DNA of 64,000 nucleotides from VXRJ01 sp964636705 (GCA_964636705.1 CAZWUJ010000014.1:19604-83603), one strand, 5' to 3'. Positions 17,535-25,778 are shown, numbered from the stretch's first letter. The notes: generated from the sequence alone by a model not told the origin. Numbers and translations: made by a program.

Positions 17535-17558
17535 TGCCGGCCTGGAGGCCGGCGCACC
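17535..17558. repeat. Single copy of the palindromic intergenic repeat
   Basis: The 24-bp sequence consists of T plus the palindrome GCCGGCCT-gg-AGGCCGGC plus GCACC, identical in core to the copies at 3537-3619. It lies between the convergent stops of the PQQ alcohol dehydrogenase and the DinB-family gene, a position suited to bidirectional termination. Confidence 0.8.
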
Positions 17559-17574
17559 AGTACACGGCCTCTGG

Positions 17575-18093
17575 CTACGCGTCGCTCCCGCCGCGCAGGA
17601 TCTTCGCAGTGGTAATCGCTTGCCCGGCATGCCGCGTGCAGTGCTCCGCGGCGTGGAAGATCAGGCCCAGGGTCGTGCTCGGCAGGCCGAGGCGGCCCAC
17701 CTGCTTCGGGACCAGCAGATCCTCCCGTGTCGTGGTCCGCAACTGCTCCAGCGCGCGGTCGATCGACGCACAGGCGCCCGTCGCGGCCTGCTCCAGGGAC
17801 TCGGCGGGATCGCCGGGCTCGCCTTCGGCCCGGGCGCCGGCCCGCTGCGCGTCGGAGAGCATCTCGCCTCGCGCGTAGGTCAGCAGGCGATCGAGCGCTC
17901 CTCCCAGATGGCGCACGTGAAAGCCGATCGAGGCCGCGCCGCCGGGGCGCTGCCAGACGTGGTCGGCCGGCACGGACGCCACCAGCCCCTCGATATCCTC
18001 GCGTGCCTGCAGCAGGCTGTGCACGGCCGGCATGAGCAGCGGCTCGAAGCCTTCGACGGGGCCGCGGAGCCAGACTTCAGGTTGCGAGGTCAT
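17575..18093 (-). CDS. DinB-family four-helix protein
   Basis: About 172 residues, all-helical. The family pattern of metal-binding His residues is visible: FHVRHLGGALDRLLTYA (helix 2, corresponding to the H-x-x-x-H-x-x-x-x-H type region) and LIFHAAEHCTRHAGQ (C-terminal helix, with two or three His). DinB/YfiT proteins bind a divalent metal; several are thiol-dependent transferases, but the role here is unknown. It overlaps the preceding pyrF by 4 bp (ATGA), so it is translationally coupled downstream of pyrF. Confidence 0.8.
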   Translation of the reverse strand: MTSQPEVWLRGPVEGFEPLLMPAVHSLLQAREDIEGLVASVPADHVWQRPGGAASIGFHVRHLGGALDRLLTYARGEMLSDAQRAGARAEGEPGDPAESLEQAATGACASIDRALEQLRTTTREDLLVPKQVGRLGLPSTTLGLIFHAAEHCTRHAGQAITTAKILRGGSDA

Positions 18094-18875
18094 CCGTTCT
18101 CCTTCTTTTCGTCGGCGCCCGCCGAAAAGGCCGCGTCTACTTCCGCAATGATCGCGTCGGCCGCGGCGGCGGGGTCGGGCGCGTGGAGGATCGGACGTCC
18201 CACCACCAGATAGTCCGCGCCGGCCTGAATGGCATCCGTGGGCGTCGTCAACCGCTTGTGGTCATCCGCCCCGGAACCCGTCGGCCGGATGCCGGGGCTG
18301 ACGATGACCACGTCGCGTGCGCCGTCCCGCGGCCAGCGGTCTCGGCACAATGCGATCGCATCGCCTGACGCGATGATCCCGTCGCAGCCGCGGTCGAGGG
18401 CCGAGCCGGCACGCTCGAGGAACCACTCGTTCATCGTCATTCCCCGTGCCACGGCCGCGGGCGCAACCTTCGGAAAGTCCTCGACCGACAGGCTCGACAC
18501 GAACGGCACCATCAACAATTGTGGCGTCGCGCTCTCCCCGCGTGCCGTCCGCGCCCGCTCGATGTCGCGCGCCTGCATGTTCTCGTGCAGCGTCAGGAAC
18601 CGTACCTGGGGATCGCGCGCCAAGTCGCCCACGACATCCGCCACCGTGTTGCCGATGTCCGGCACCTTCAGGTCAACGAAGATCTCCCGCCCGGTCCCCG
18701 TGATCGACTGCCACAACTCGGCGAGCCCGCGCGTCCGCAAGCCGGCCATCAGCAGACGCCAGCCCAGCTTGAACATCCGCACGCGCTGAAGCTGATCCGC
18801 TAGCTCGGCGCCGCGCTCGATGCTGTCGACGTCCAGTGCCACGATCAACCGATCCGCTCCCGCCATCCCAGTCAT
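18090..18875 (-). CDS. pyrF: Orotidine-5'-phosphate decarboxylase
   Basis: Last step of de novo UMP synthesis. About 261 residues, TIM-barrel. Signature motifs: LIVALDVDS at the N-terminus, FVDLKVPDIGNTV (the catalytic D-x-K-x-x-D-I-x-N-T region), VIVSPGIRPTGSGADDH (phosphate-binding loop) and DYLVVGRPIL near the C-terminus. The length is slightly above the usual 230-240 because of insertions in the middle. I chose the ATG at 18875, which overlaps a small upstream frame by ATGA; MAGADR nine bases further in is the alternative. It is coupled to the DinB gene downstream. Confidence 0.92.
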   Translation of the reverse strand: MTGMAGADRLIVALDVDSIERGAELADQLQRVRMFKLGWRLLMAGLRTRGLAELWQSITGTGREIFVDLKVPDIGNTVADVVGDLARDPQVRFLTLHENMQARDIERARTARGESATPQLLMVPFVSSLSVEDFPKVAPAAVARGMTMNEWFLERAGSALDRGCDGIIASGDAIALCRDRWPRDGARDVVIVSPGIRPTGSGADDHKRLTTPTDAIQAGADYLVVGRPILHAPDPAAAADAIIAEVDAAFSAGADEKKENG

Positions 18876-19120
18876 CGTGGGGAGTCCGGCCCCCGGTCCG
18901 ACGGGCCTCGGACCGATGCGAGTTCGATCGATCGTTGCGGCGGGAGTCGCGGCGTCATCTGGAGTACCACGGTACTCTGCGCGCCGTCCATCGCCCGCGC
19001 GGCACGGTTTCTCATCTCGGCCGCGTTCTCGCCGTGCGCCTGTACAACGCGCGCTCGGCTGGCTGCTTCCGCATGTTTCTCCCGGTTCATGCTCCATCCG
19101 AGAATCGTCGTGTCCAGCAT
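18872..19120 (-). CDS. Small hypothetical ORF upstream of pyrF
   Basis: 82 codons beginning MLDTTILGWSMNREKHAEA and ending with a TGA that overlaps the pyrF ATG (ATGA). The middle is rich in Ala, Arg and Glu (AAEMRNRAARAMDGAQSTVV) and could form a helix. The ATGA overlap is the only positive argument for translation. Immediately upstream in the same frame the protein-like sequence EVAVNGLYAT continues past a stop codon, hinting that this is the tail of a decayed gene. I do not recognise a family. Confidence 0.35.
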   Translation of the reverse strand: MLDTTILGWSMNREKHAEAASRARVVQAHGENAAEMRNRAARAMDGAQSTVVLQMTPRLPPQRSIELASVRGPSDRGPDSPR

Positions 19121-19562
19121 CGTTGCGTAGAGGCCGTTGACCGCGACCTCGAGACTAGCAGCGAATCAGTTGCCGTTGGCGCGCCGTCGGGCGCCGAGCG
19201 CGAATCGCATCGTAGAACTCCCTGCAATCCGGGGACTTCCGCCACCCAGCGCAGCTCGGCCTCAGCCGGTTGCGGACAGCACGGCGTCGCGGACCCAGTT
19301 GATCGGGGTCGTGTTGTGGATGAAACCGTCGCCGGAACTCTTCATCGGGGCTTCGATCGTCGAAGGCGTCCGGTGGCGCCAACCGTTCCGGCGCCGCCCG
19401 AGAACCGCGGCCCGCTAGCTGGGCCTCTTCACTTCGTGGCATCTGTCCCATCCCTGGTTCAGTCTAGATCCACTGTCGCGTAGCCGTTCAGCGATCGCGG
19501 CGCGTCGGTCCCTGATCGGGGCGCGGTGTTACAGTAACTATCTGCCTGCAGGCGTGTCCCGC
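19121..19562. other. Long non-coding or decayed spacer before tRNA-Ser
   Basis: No convincing complete gene. On the minus strand a 27-codon stretch from 19345 (MKSSGDGFIHNTTPINWVRD) reads like protein but stops quickly, suggesting relic coding sequence. An 11-bp palindrome, GTTACaGTAAC (19528-19538), lies just upstream of the tRNA, in the region where its promoter should be. Confidence 0.4.
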
Positions 19563-19649
19563 GGAGGGATGGCCGAGCGGTCGAAGGCGGCGGTCTTGAA
19601 AACCGTTAGCGGGGAAACTCGCTCCAGGGTTCGAATCCCTGTCCCTCCG
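19563..19649 (+). tRNA. tRNA-Ser (anticodon UGA)
   Basis: 87-nt class II tRNA. The acceptor stem GGAGGGA pairs with TCCCTCC (19642-19648), G discriminator at 19649, and the CCA end is encoded (19650-19652). The anticodon loop CTTGAAA gives UGA. A long variable arm (TTAGCGGGGAAACTCGCT region) is typical of serine, and the T arm is CAGGGTTCGAATCCCTG. An integrase remnant lies about 210 bp downstream, making this tRNA a probable past integration site. Confidence 0.97.
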
Positions 19650-19860
19650 CCACTTTATTCACTTAAAGTGTTGAAAATAAACAGTTCTAATGTCTGCAGT
19701 TTAGATGTAGCCCACGTCCTGTCGCGCCCTGAGTGCGGAGCTTGCGCGCGTAACGCGCGAGCCTTCCTCTTGGCGTCGATGCCATCTGCCGATGAACTCG
19801 CAGCGCGTCCATGGTCTCCTGCCCTCGCGCGACTTGGACCAGGGCTCTGCTCCCCAGCTG

Positions 19861-20213
19861 CTAGTCCGCGAGGTACTCGGCCCAATAGTCCATGAGGCGC
19901 CGTCGACGTTCGAACAGGTCGGAGCGGGCGTAGGCCGCCTCCATCTTGTTCTTGACCACGCGCACGAGCACCGCTTCGACGACCTCGCGTCGGTGATTCG
20001 TGCGCTCCGCTGCCCAGTCCCGGAAAGACGAGCGGAAACCGTGCGGTACGACCGCGCCTCGTTCAGGATCTCCACGGCGCGGGTCGCACAGCGGAACCCG
20101 ATGTTCGCGGTTCGCCCTTCATGCGTTCGGCGGGCGAGGTCCACACCGCGGCCGCAATGTCATCTCGTCCCACATTGCGAGTCGGACTTCCCCGGAACGC
20201 GTTGCCGTCAGAA
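19861..20213 (-). pseudogene. Tyrosine-recombinase (P4-type integrase) remnant
   Basis: A decayed integrase readable only by joining frames. In order on the minus strand: LTATRSGEVRLAMWDEM (box I Arg region, about 20213-20160), WTSPAERMK (from 20143), EHRVPLCD (shifted frame), RAVEILNEAR (shifted again), then GFRSSFRDWAAERTNHRREV and NKMEAAYARSDLFERRRR, ending in a stop at 19861-19863. The last piece is an open run of 63 codons carrying the nucleophile Tyr context (AYARSDLFE). Between NEAR and the GFRS box a stretch is missing, and at least three frame changes separate conserved boxes, so it cannot be active. It overlaps the end of the barrel-protein gene. The N-terminal half is gone. Confidence 0.85.
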
Positions 20214-20951
20214 CCGGTAGCTCACGCTAGTGCTGACCTGCGCGGTATCGACGTGATCGTAGTTGCGCAGGACGCGCAGCCAGCGGACGTCAACGCCGAC
20301 GCCGAGTCCACGCCACAGTCGAACATCGACACCGCCGCCGAGCGTCAGGGCGAGTCCGAGTTCCGCGTGTCCACCGAAGACTGGAAACGGCAGGCCGTCG
20401 AAGAAGAATGCCGTCTCGGTGTTCTCAGTGCCGGGGTCGGCACCGCTCCCGGGTGAGGGTTCATTGATGATGGAATCCACCAGCCACGGGACAGGGCCAA
20501 CGCCGATACCGAGGCTTTCGGTCAGGCTTCCGACCCCGCCGCCGGCCGCGAAGTACGGAAACAGGCGACGGTCGGCGACTGGGAACTCGACGACGAGCTT
20601 CGTCAGCAATGTCGTCACGGCTCTGCGTGGCCTGTCGAAGCTGACAAAGCCGAAGAACGGGTTAGCGGTCTCCAGGGGACCCGGATCAGGAGGGACCCAG
20701 CCGGCGCGATCCGGATCGTCGGTGCCGGAAAGATGCGCCAATTCCAGGTCCAGACCGAGATGCGGTGTCAACCTGATGCCGGCGCCGGCGCCTGTCGCGA
20801 TGAACGGGCCATCGCCGAACGCGCCGCCGACCAGAGCGTAGACGCGTCCGCGTGTATCCGGTGCGTTCTGCTGCGCCGCCGCCGGCGCTGCGGCCAGGAC
20901 GAAGGCAAGAAGGGTCGAGAGCAGGATCTGCCTCATTGGAGAGGTTCTCAT
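20208..20951 (-). CDS. Outer-membrane beta-barrel protein
   Basis: About 247 residues. Signal peptide (ILLSTLLAFVLAAAPAAAQ). The mature part alternates Gly-rich amphipathic strands (VYALVGGAFGDGPFIATGAG; ELGLALTLGGGVDVRLWRGL) and ends VSTSVSYRF, with the C-terminal Phe and alternating aromatic pattern used for BAM insertion. It resembles the small OmpA/OprG-like barrel group; no specific function is evident. AGAGG sits 6 nt before the ATG. Its stop overlaps the first recognisable codons of the integrase remnant, so the 3' end may be a junction formed when the island decayed. Confidence 0.75.
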   Translation of the reverse strand: MRTSPMRQILLSTLLAFVLAAAPAAAQQNAPDTRGRVYALVGGAFGDGPFIATGAGAGIRLTPHLGLDLELAHLSGTDDPDRAGWVPPDPGPLETANPFFGFVSFDRPRRAVTTLLTKLVVEFPVADRRLFPYFAAGGGVGSLTESLGIGVGPVPWLVDSIINEPSPGSGADPGTENTETAFFFDGLPFPVFGGHAELGLALTLGGGVDVRLWRGLGVGVDVRWLRVLRNYDHVDTAQVSTSVSYRF

Positions 20952-21136
20952 CGTTATCCTCTGGAGCCGCGCGTTTGGCGCGGGCTATGGCAGACCGGCT
21001 ACTTTTCAGCATAGCAGAAGCGCCGAAGATCGAAGGAGTCACGGCAGCGCGAGCGCGACTCCTCCACGGGGTTCCGGCCCTCGGGGTAACGCGCCAGCCG
21101 CAAACCGCCGTAGATTCGCGGCGCCGCGCAGCCGGT

Positions 21137-21929
21137 CTACTCGCCGCTTCGAAGCATCTTCCAGGGGTCGGTGGCCGCCGCCCGCCGGGCGGGAATCCAG
21201 CATGCCATCACTGCCACGAGCACCAGTCCGCCGGAGACTGCGGCCAGGGTGACTGGATCCAGCGGGGGGACGCCGAACAGGACTGCGGCCAGGGCTTGCG
21301 CCCCCAGGGCGGTCGCGCCGAGACCCGCGACTAAGCCGGCCGCCACCAGCCGCAGCCCCCGACTCGCGACGAGGCGGCGGAGCGTGGGCGGGCTCGCCCC
21401 CAGCGCCGCGCGGATCGCCATCTCGACCCGTCGCTGTCTCGCGTGGAACGACACCGTTCCGAACAGGCCCACCGTGATCAGCACCCTGAATCGTCTCGCG
21501 GACGGTGGACAGCAACGTTGCGGGGGGGCGCTCGGTGCGAATCGCCAGGTTGGCGGCATCGAAGTGGAACGACTGTGTCGCCGGATAGTAGACCGTCATC
21601 CAGTTGTTGGTGAGCTCGCGGTACCGCGGGTCGGCGGCGATGCCCACCACCGTCGCCCACTCGAATCGCGGGCTGATGCGGACCCGTTTGCCTATCGGCT
21701 CTTCACCCGGCCAGTAGCGCGCGGCCGTGCTTTCGCTCACGATCGCCACCGACGGGGCGAGTGGCTGGCGAATCAGGCCGCGAAGCGCGAAACGGAGATC
21801 CGACACCAATCCCAATCCTAGCCCGCGCACCTGCATCACGGGGCGTGACGGTACCTCGCTGGCAGTTGCCCGGCGGCCCGGCCCACCCGGCGCGACGGCG
21901 GTAATCAAAAGCGCCGTGAGCCCCGTCAT
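21137..21929 (-). pseudogene. ADOP-type ABC transporter permease, deleted and frameshifted
   Basis: Fragments of the large MacB/FtsX-like permease family common in Acidobacteriota. The first frame has LRFALRGLIRQP, normally the start of the first membrane block, running directly into VAIVSESTAARYWPGEEPIG, which belongs several hundred residues further on. After ETIQ (about 21490) the reading frame changes, and the C-terminal FtsX domain continues from 21484 (LFGTVSFHARQRRVEMAIRA) to DPWKMLRSGE at 21137. A functional member has about 800 residues with two FtsX domains; most of the first half is missing. Part of the decayed segment downstream of tRNA-Ser. Confidence 0.78.
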
Positions 21930-22012
21930 TAGATCGTAATGTCATCGGCCAAACCGACGCCGGGTGAGGAAGCACACCCTCCGGCGACCGTCAACTCGTG
22001 GGGTCCAGTTCA

Positions 22013-23407
22013 GTGAAGAAAATCCGACCGTCTGTAGCAGCAGTAGCTTCGTGGTTTGTGCTCGGCTGGACACTGCCGGCCAGCGCGCAGGTCGCTGACG
22101 CCGACCGGTACTGGGGGCAGTGGCGCGGACCGGAGGCCAACGGCGTCGCCCGGCATGCCGATCCGCCGCTCACGTGGAGCGAGACCGAGCACGTCGTCTG
22201 GAAGGTGGAAGTTCCCGGACGCGGGTCGGCGTCGCCGATCGTCTGGGGCGACAAGGTCTTCCTGCTGACGGCGGTCCCATTCGGAGACCCGGTTCCGCTG
22301 GAGGCGCCGAACGCCCCGCAACAGCAAGCGCAGCCGGGACGGGGCGGCGGGCGAGGTGGTGGCCGTGGCCGGGGCGGGCGCCCGGCGCAGCGGGAAGTGC
22401 AGGCGCACCGGTTCATGGTGATCGCCTTCGATCGCGAGACCGGTGCTGTCGCATGGGAGCGGATAGCCCACGAGGCGGTGCCGCACGAGGCCCACCATCT
22501 GCAGAACGGTACGTACGCTTCCGGATCGGCGGTGACAGACGGGGAGCGGCTCTACGCGTTCTTCGGATCCTGGGGACTCTACGCCTACAGCCTGGATGGC
22601 GAGCCGCTGTGGGAAACCGATCTCGGCACCCGCTACATGCGCAGCGAGTTCGGAGAAGGAACCACGCCGGCGCTATACGGCGACACCCTGGTTGTGACCT
22701 GGGACCACATCGGTGGCCAGTCGTTCGTCGCAGCCCTCGACGCCCGCACCGGGGAGGAACGGTGGCGGTCGAACCGGGACGAGATTGACACCTGGGCCAC
22801 GCCGCTCGTTGTGGAGCACGACGGCCGCGCGCAGGTGATTACGCCGGCCATGGAGCAAGTCTACAGCTACGACCTCGAGACCGGCATCACGGTCTGGCGG
22901 AGCCGGGGAACCACCATGAACCCGATTCCCTCCCCGGTTCACGCCGACGGGTTGGTCTACGTCATGAGCGGCTTCCGCGGGAACAACCTGCAGGCGATCC
23001 GGCTGGCCGACGCGCGGGGGGACATCGCCAGCACGGACGCCATCGTCTGGCAGCTCGACCGCGACACCCCCTACGTGCCGTCACCCCTGCTCTACGACGA
23101 TGTCCTCTACTTCCTCAAGAGCAACGACGGCATCCTGTCGGCGCTGGATCCGGCGACCGGCGAGCCGCACTATGCGCTCCAGCGGCTGCGCGAGACACCC
23201 AACGTCTTCTCCTCGCCGGTCGGTGCGGCGGGACGGGTCTACATCACGGGCCGCGACGGCGCGACGCTCGTCATTCGGCAGGGACCTCGCTACGAAGTGC
23301 TCGCCGTGAACGAGTTGGACGACGGATTCGACGCCTCGCCTGCGCTTGTGGACAACGAGCTGTACCTGCGCGGCCACCGTTACCTGTACAAGATCGCCGA
23401 GGACTAG
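22013..23407 (+). CDS. PQQ-like beta-propeller exported protein
   Basis: About 464 residues. Signal peptide (VAAVASWFVLGWTLPASAQ). The mature protein opens WGQWRGPEANGVA and contains BamB/PQQ-like blades (AFDRETGAVAWE, AYSLDGEPLWETD, ALDARTGEERW, SYDLETGITVW, ALDPATGEPHY). It lacks the extra PQQ-binding signature of true dehydrogenases and may be a structural or catalytically unknown propeller. Residues about 105-130 form an Arg/Gly-rich insertion (GRGGGRGGGRGRGGRP) absent from the other propellers here. Start: GTG 22013, giving Lys-Lys directly before the hydrophobic run; GTG 21998 is five codons upstream. Both lack a strong ribosome-binding site. Confidence 0.8.
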   Translation: MKKIRPSVAAVASWFVLGWTLPASAQVADADRYWGQWRGPEANGVARHADPPLTWSETEHVVWKVEVPGRGSASPIVWGDKVFLLTAVPFGDPVPLEAPNAPQQQAQPGRGGGRGGGRGRGGRPAQREVQAHRFMVIAFDRETGAVAWERIAHEAVPHEAHHLQNGTYASGSAVTDGERLYAFFGSWGLYAYSLDGEPLWETDLGTRYMRSEFGEGTTPALYGDTLVVTWDHIGGQSFVAALDARTGEERWRSNRDEIDTWATPLVVEHDGRAQVITPAMEQVYSYDLETGITVWRSRGTTMNPIPSPVHADGLVYVMSGFRGNNLQAIRLADARGDIASTDAIVWQLDRDTPYVPSPLLYDDVLYFLKSNDGILSALDPATGEPHYALQRLRETPNVFSSPVGAAGRVYITGRDGATLVIRQGPRYEVLAVNELDDGFDASPALVDNELYLRGHRYLYKIAED

Positions 23408-23440
23408 CCCGACCATCGTCGCGACACCGAGTTCGCGACA

Positions 23441-23756
23441 ATGATCATCGCCACGCACGACTACGAACCCCACGTTCGAAAGGCGGTCCGCGAGCGACTC
23501 GCAGCAGGTGACAGTCGTAGTGGATGTCGGTGCGAACGTGGGCTGCATTGCTCTTCTGGCGGCAACACTGGTTGGCGACTCAGGAATGGTCCTCGCGGTC
23601 GAGCCGAATCCCGACAATGTGCAGATGCTGTACGCCGGCATCGTCCTGAACGGGGTGCGGAACGTACGCGTCCTGCCACACGCCGCCTCCAGCCGCTCGG
23701 AGGTGTTGTCTCTCAGCGACAACACGTCCAATTCCTGTCCATTTGCCCCAGCGTGA
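23441..23756 (+). pseudogene. FkbM-family SAM methyltransferase remnant
   Basis: The first frame reads MIIATHDYEPHVRKAVRERL and ends in AAGD. The continuation VVVDVGANVGCIALLAATLV (SAM motif I, DxGxNxG), VEPNPDNVQMLYAGIVLNG and VRVLPHAASSRSEVLSLSDN is in another frame beginning about 23508. One frameshift near 23505 therefore splits the gene. After SDNTSN the similarity stops and a stop codon follows, so the C-terminal half is also absent. The family methylates small-molecule or glycan oxygens. It lies in the decayed segment between the propeller gene and the DUF4276 gene. Confidence 0.7.
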
Positions 23757-23972
23757 AGGCCACGAGTCTCTTCGGGCACGACGAGCGTTTCTCGCAGGCG
23801 GCCGATCTCCTGGAGTACTGGCGCCGTCGGAATCGCGAGGTCACCGACGCGGGACTGTTGCCGAGTGGCATGCTCCATTTCGACCTCATCGCCGAACGGG
23901 GTCGGCCCCGCCGGAACCTCTGAACTCGTCGGCGACCGGTCAGCGCACGGCACTTCCGGCAATGTCCCACCG
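23757..23972. other. Spacer without a supportable gene
   Basis: Short protein-like stretches appear on both strands (for example DAGLLPSGMLHFDLIAERGR on the plus strand), but none has a start, full domain or recognisable family. It is probably debris from the methyltransferase or a neighbour. Confidence 0.4.
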
Positions 23973-24569
23973 CTAACGGGTTTGAGCGGCGTCGAGCAGC
24001 GCCGTCACGTCCCGCCACAGCTTGTCGAACGACGGAGCTGACCGTGCCGCGTTCAGGTCAAAGATCGCCGTGAACGCAGGTTGATGGAGGGTCTGCCGGT
24101 AGCGCTGTCCCGTCGGCATTCGCTTGCTCAGCCAACCCTTAGCGTCTCTGATCGACTCGGGATGCTCCGGCCGGACGGCGCTTGGATCAACGCCGTGCCG
24201 TCCGGCAATTGAACCTGCTGCTGCCAAGAACCAAGCTTCGTACTCCGACGCCGCCAACACGACGCGGATGGCTCGGTCCACTCGTGCTTCAGTGGCACGC
24301 CGCAACAACTGTGGTCCCAGTTGGGCAGGACAGTCACCGTTGGCATCGAGCAAGACCAGTACGCCACCACCTGTCTGTCCCTGCCAAGCGGCGAGCTCCA
24401 CCGCTCGCTCAAGTTCGCCGGCTTTCAACACGCGCTGCCGGTTGACACGGATTGGCCGCGGGAGCCGCAAGGCGAGGCCGGGCGCGACCTGTTCCGCGAT
24501 GCGCCGTAGCAAGATCGGAACCGCCTCGACCTCGCCGTGACCCTCGACAATGGTTGCGAGTTGGAACAC
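23973..24569 (-). CDS. DUF4276 family protein (TOPRIM-like)
   Basis: About 198 residues, GTG start. The fold looks TOPRIM-like: LATIVEGHGEVEAVPILLRR gives the catalytic Glu after the first strand, VLVLLDANGDCPAQLG gives an acidic D-x-x-x-D strand end, and AASEYEAWFLAA follows as in other DUF4276 proteins. Such domains cleave or bind nucleic acids in OLD nucleases, topoisomerases and primases. The gene starts 3 bp after the stop of an AAA ATPase, so the two are co-translated. This ATPase/DUF4276 pairing recurs in bacteria and resembles a split OLD nuclease. A phage-defence role is plausible but not shown. Confidence 0.82.
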   Translation of the reverse strand: MFQLATIVEGHGEVEAVPILLRRIAEQVAPGLALRLPRPIRVNRQRVLKAGELERAVELAAWQGQTGGGVLVLLDANGDCPAQLGPQLLRRATEARVDRAIRVVLAASEYEAWFLAAAGSIAGRHGVDPSAVRPEHPESIRDAKGWLSKRMPTGQRYRQTLHQPAFTAIFDLNAARSAPSFDKLWRDVTALLDAAQTR

Positions 24570-24572
24570 AGC

Positions 24573-25778
24573 TCAGGATTCGGGACCGAACAGCGCGATC
24601 TGCCGCAGCGTCACGTTCGCGAGTCGGGGATCTGGCTCGAGCTGCCCCATCCGGAGCAACTCGCCGGCCGTATACAGTTGATTTCGAAGCACCGCGCGGC
24701 CGACGTCGTTCAGCGGACCAATGCGGGTTTCGCCATGCTTGGCCACGACCGAGAAGATCGAATCGGCTGATATCTCATCATCGTCCAGCAGGTCCGGGCT
24801 GTGGCTCGTAACCAACACCTGGGCGTGCTCGGCCGCGTCGCGGAGTCCGTCGATCAGGACGCCAGCAGCCGCGGGATGCAGGGCCACCTCCGGTTCCTCT
24901 ATACCGACGAGGCTGCGACACATCGCGCCATCGCCCGCGCCTTGGAAGAGTGCCAGAAGCACACCAAGAGCCCGAAGAGTTCCGTCGGACATGTTGCTGG
25001 CAAAGAACCGCCACGGATAGTGAGCGCCACGCACTTCCTGCCGGAACTCCAGAGTGTCCCGAGGACCCACCGACCGACGATCGACTCCCGCGACACCAGG
25101 AACGACCTTTCCAAGATAAGTCGCGATTCGTTCCTTGAAGGCCGGCGCCCGAGTCGCAAGGTTGGACAGGACACTCGCCGCGTTACTACCGTCCCGTTTC
25201 AGGAGATCTCCCGGATCGGGCGGCTGTAAATCCCTGATCGCCTCGGGATTGAGGTTGTAGAAACCCAGACGCGAGAGTGCATCGTACACGGGGCGGAAAG
25301 CGGTGAGACCCGAAGCGTTGACGAGGTACAAACGGTCAGCAACAGCAACCGGCGGGAGGGAGAGAGTACTCCGGGTGACGTGTCCGCCCTCCACTTCATA
25401 GAACTGCGGCTCGTCACCGTCTCTACTCAACACATAGCATTCCTCGCGCTGCACCTCGAAGCCACCCTGCGGCTTGGCGCCCACCTCGAACGCGTAGTGT
25501 CCCCATGATTCGCCGAGATTGAAGGCAACGCGGATCCCGAAATGCGTCGGATGGCCGCCCGACCGGCGGCGCACCTCGTTGATCCCCCCGCGGTCACGCA
25601 GCGCATGGTCTATCGAGAATCGCAACGAATCAGCCACGAAGCGAAGTGCGTCCAGGAAGTTGCTCTTGCCCGATCCGTTAGCACCCACGAGGAACGAGAG
25701 CTGCGCGGGCGCCACGTCGCACGCCGCGATGCTCTTGTAGTTCCGTAGGACGACACGGGTTAGAAGCCGACGATCCAT
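24573..25778 (-). CDS. AAA ATPase (RecF/OLD-like, AAA_21)
   Basis: About 401 residues. N-terminal strand plus Walker A: LTRVVLRNYKSI, then FLVGANGSGKSNFLDALRFV. The ABC-like signature region is FASNMSDGTLRALGVLLALF, Walker B is LVGIEEPEVALHP, and the H-loop is VLVTSHSPDLLD. This is the SMC/RecF-type head without a long coiled coil, as in OLD-family and defence ATPases. Together with the DUF4276 gene directly downstream it forms a compact two-gene module. It is the only clearly intact functional unit in a segment full of pseudogenes (19.6-26.8 kb). Confidence 0.85.
   Translation of the reverse strand: MDRRLLTRVVLRNYKSIAACDVAPAQLSFLVGANGSGKSNFLDALRFVADSLRFSIDHALRDRGGINEVRRRSGGHPTHFGIRVAFNLGESWGHYAFEVGAKPQGGFEVQREECYVLSRDGDEPQFYEVEGGHVTRSTLSLPPVAVADRLYLVNASGLTAFRPVYDALSRLGFYNLNPEAIRDLQPPDPGDLLKRDGSNAASVLSNLATRAPAFKERIATYLGKVVPGVAGVDRRSVGPRDTLEFRQEVRGAHYPWRFFASNMSDGTLRALGVLLALFQGAGDGAMCRSLVGIEEPEVALHPAAAGVLIDGLRDAAEHAQVLVTSHSPDLLDDDEISADSIFSVVAKHGETRIGPLNDVGRAVLRNQLYTAGELLRMGQLEPDPRLANVTLRQIALFGPES

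Noticed and set aside
19563..19652. Second copy of the tRNA-Ser 3' end as attR within the window
   Set aside because: No further copy of the TTCGAATCCCTGTCCCTCC sequence was found by eye in the 64 kb.
19651..19670. Hairpin CACTTT/AAAGTG just after tRNA-Ser as a terminator
   Set aside because: Only 6 AT-rich pairs with an 8-nt loop and no T-tract behind it; too weak to call.
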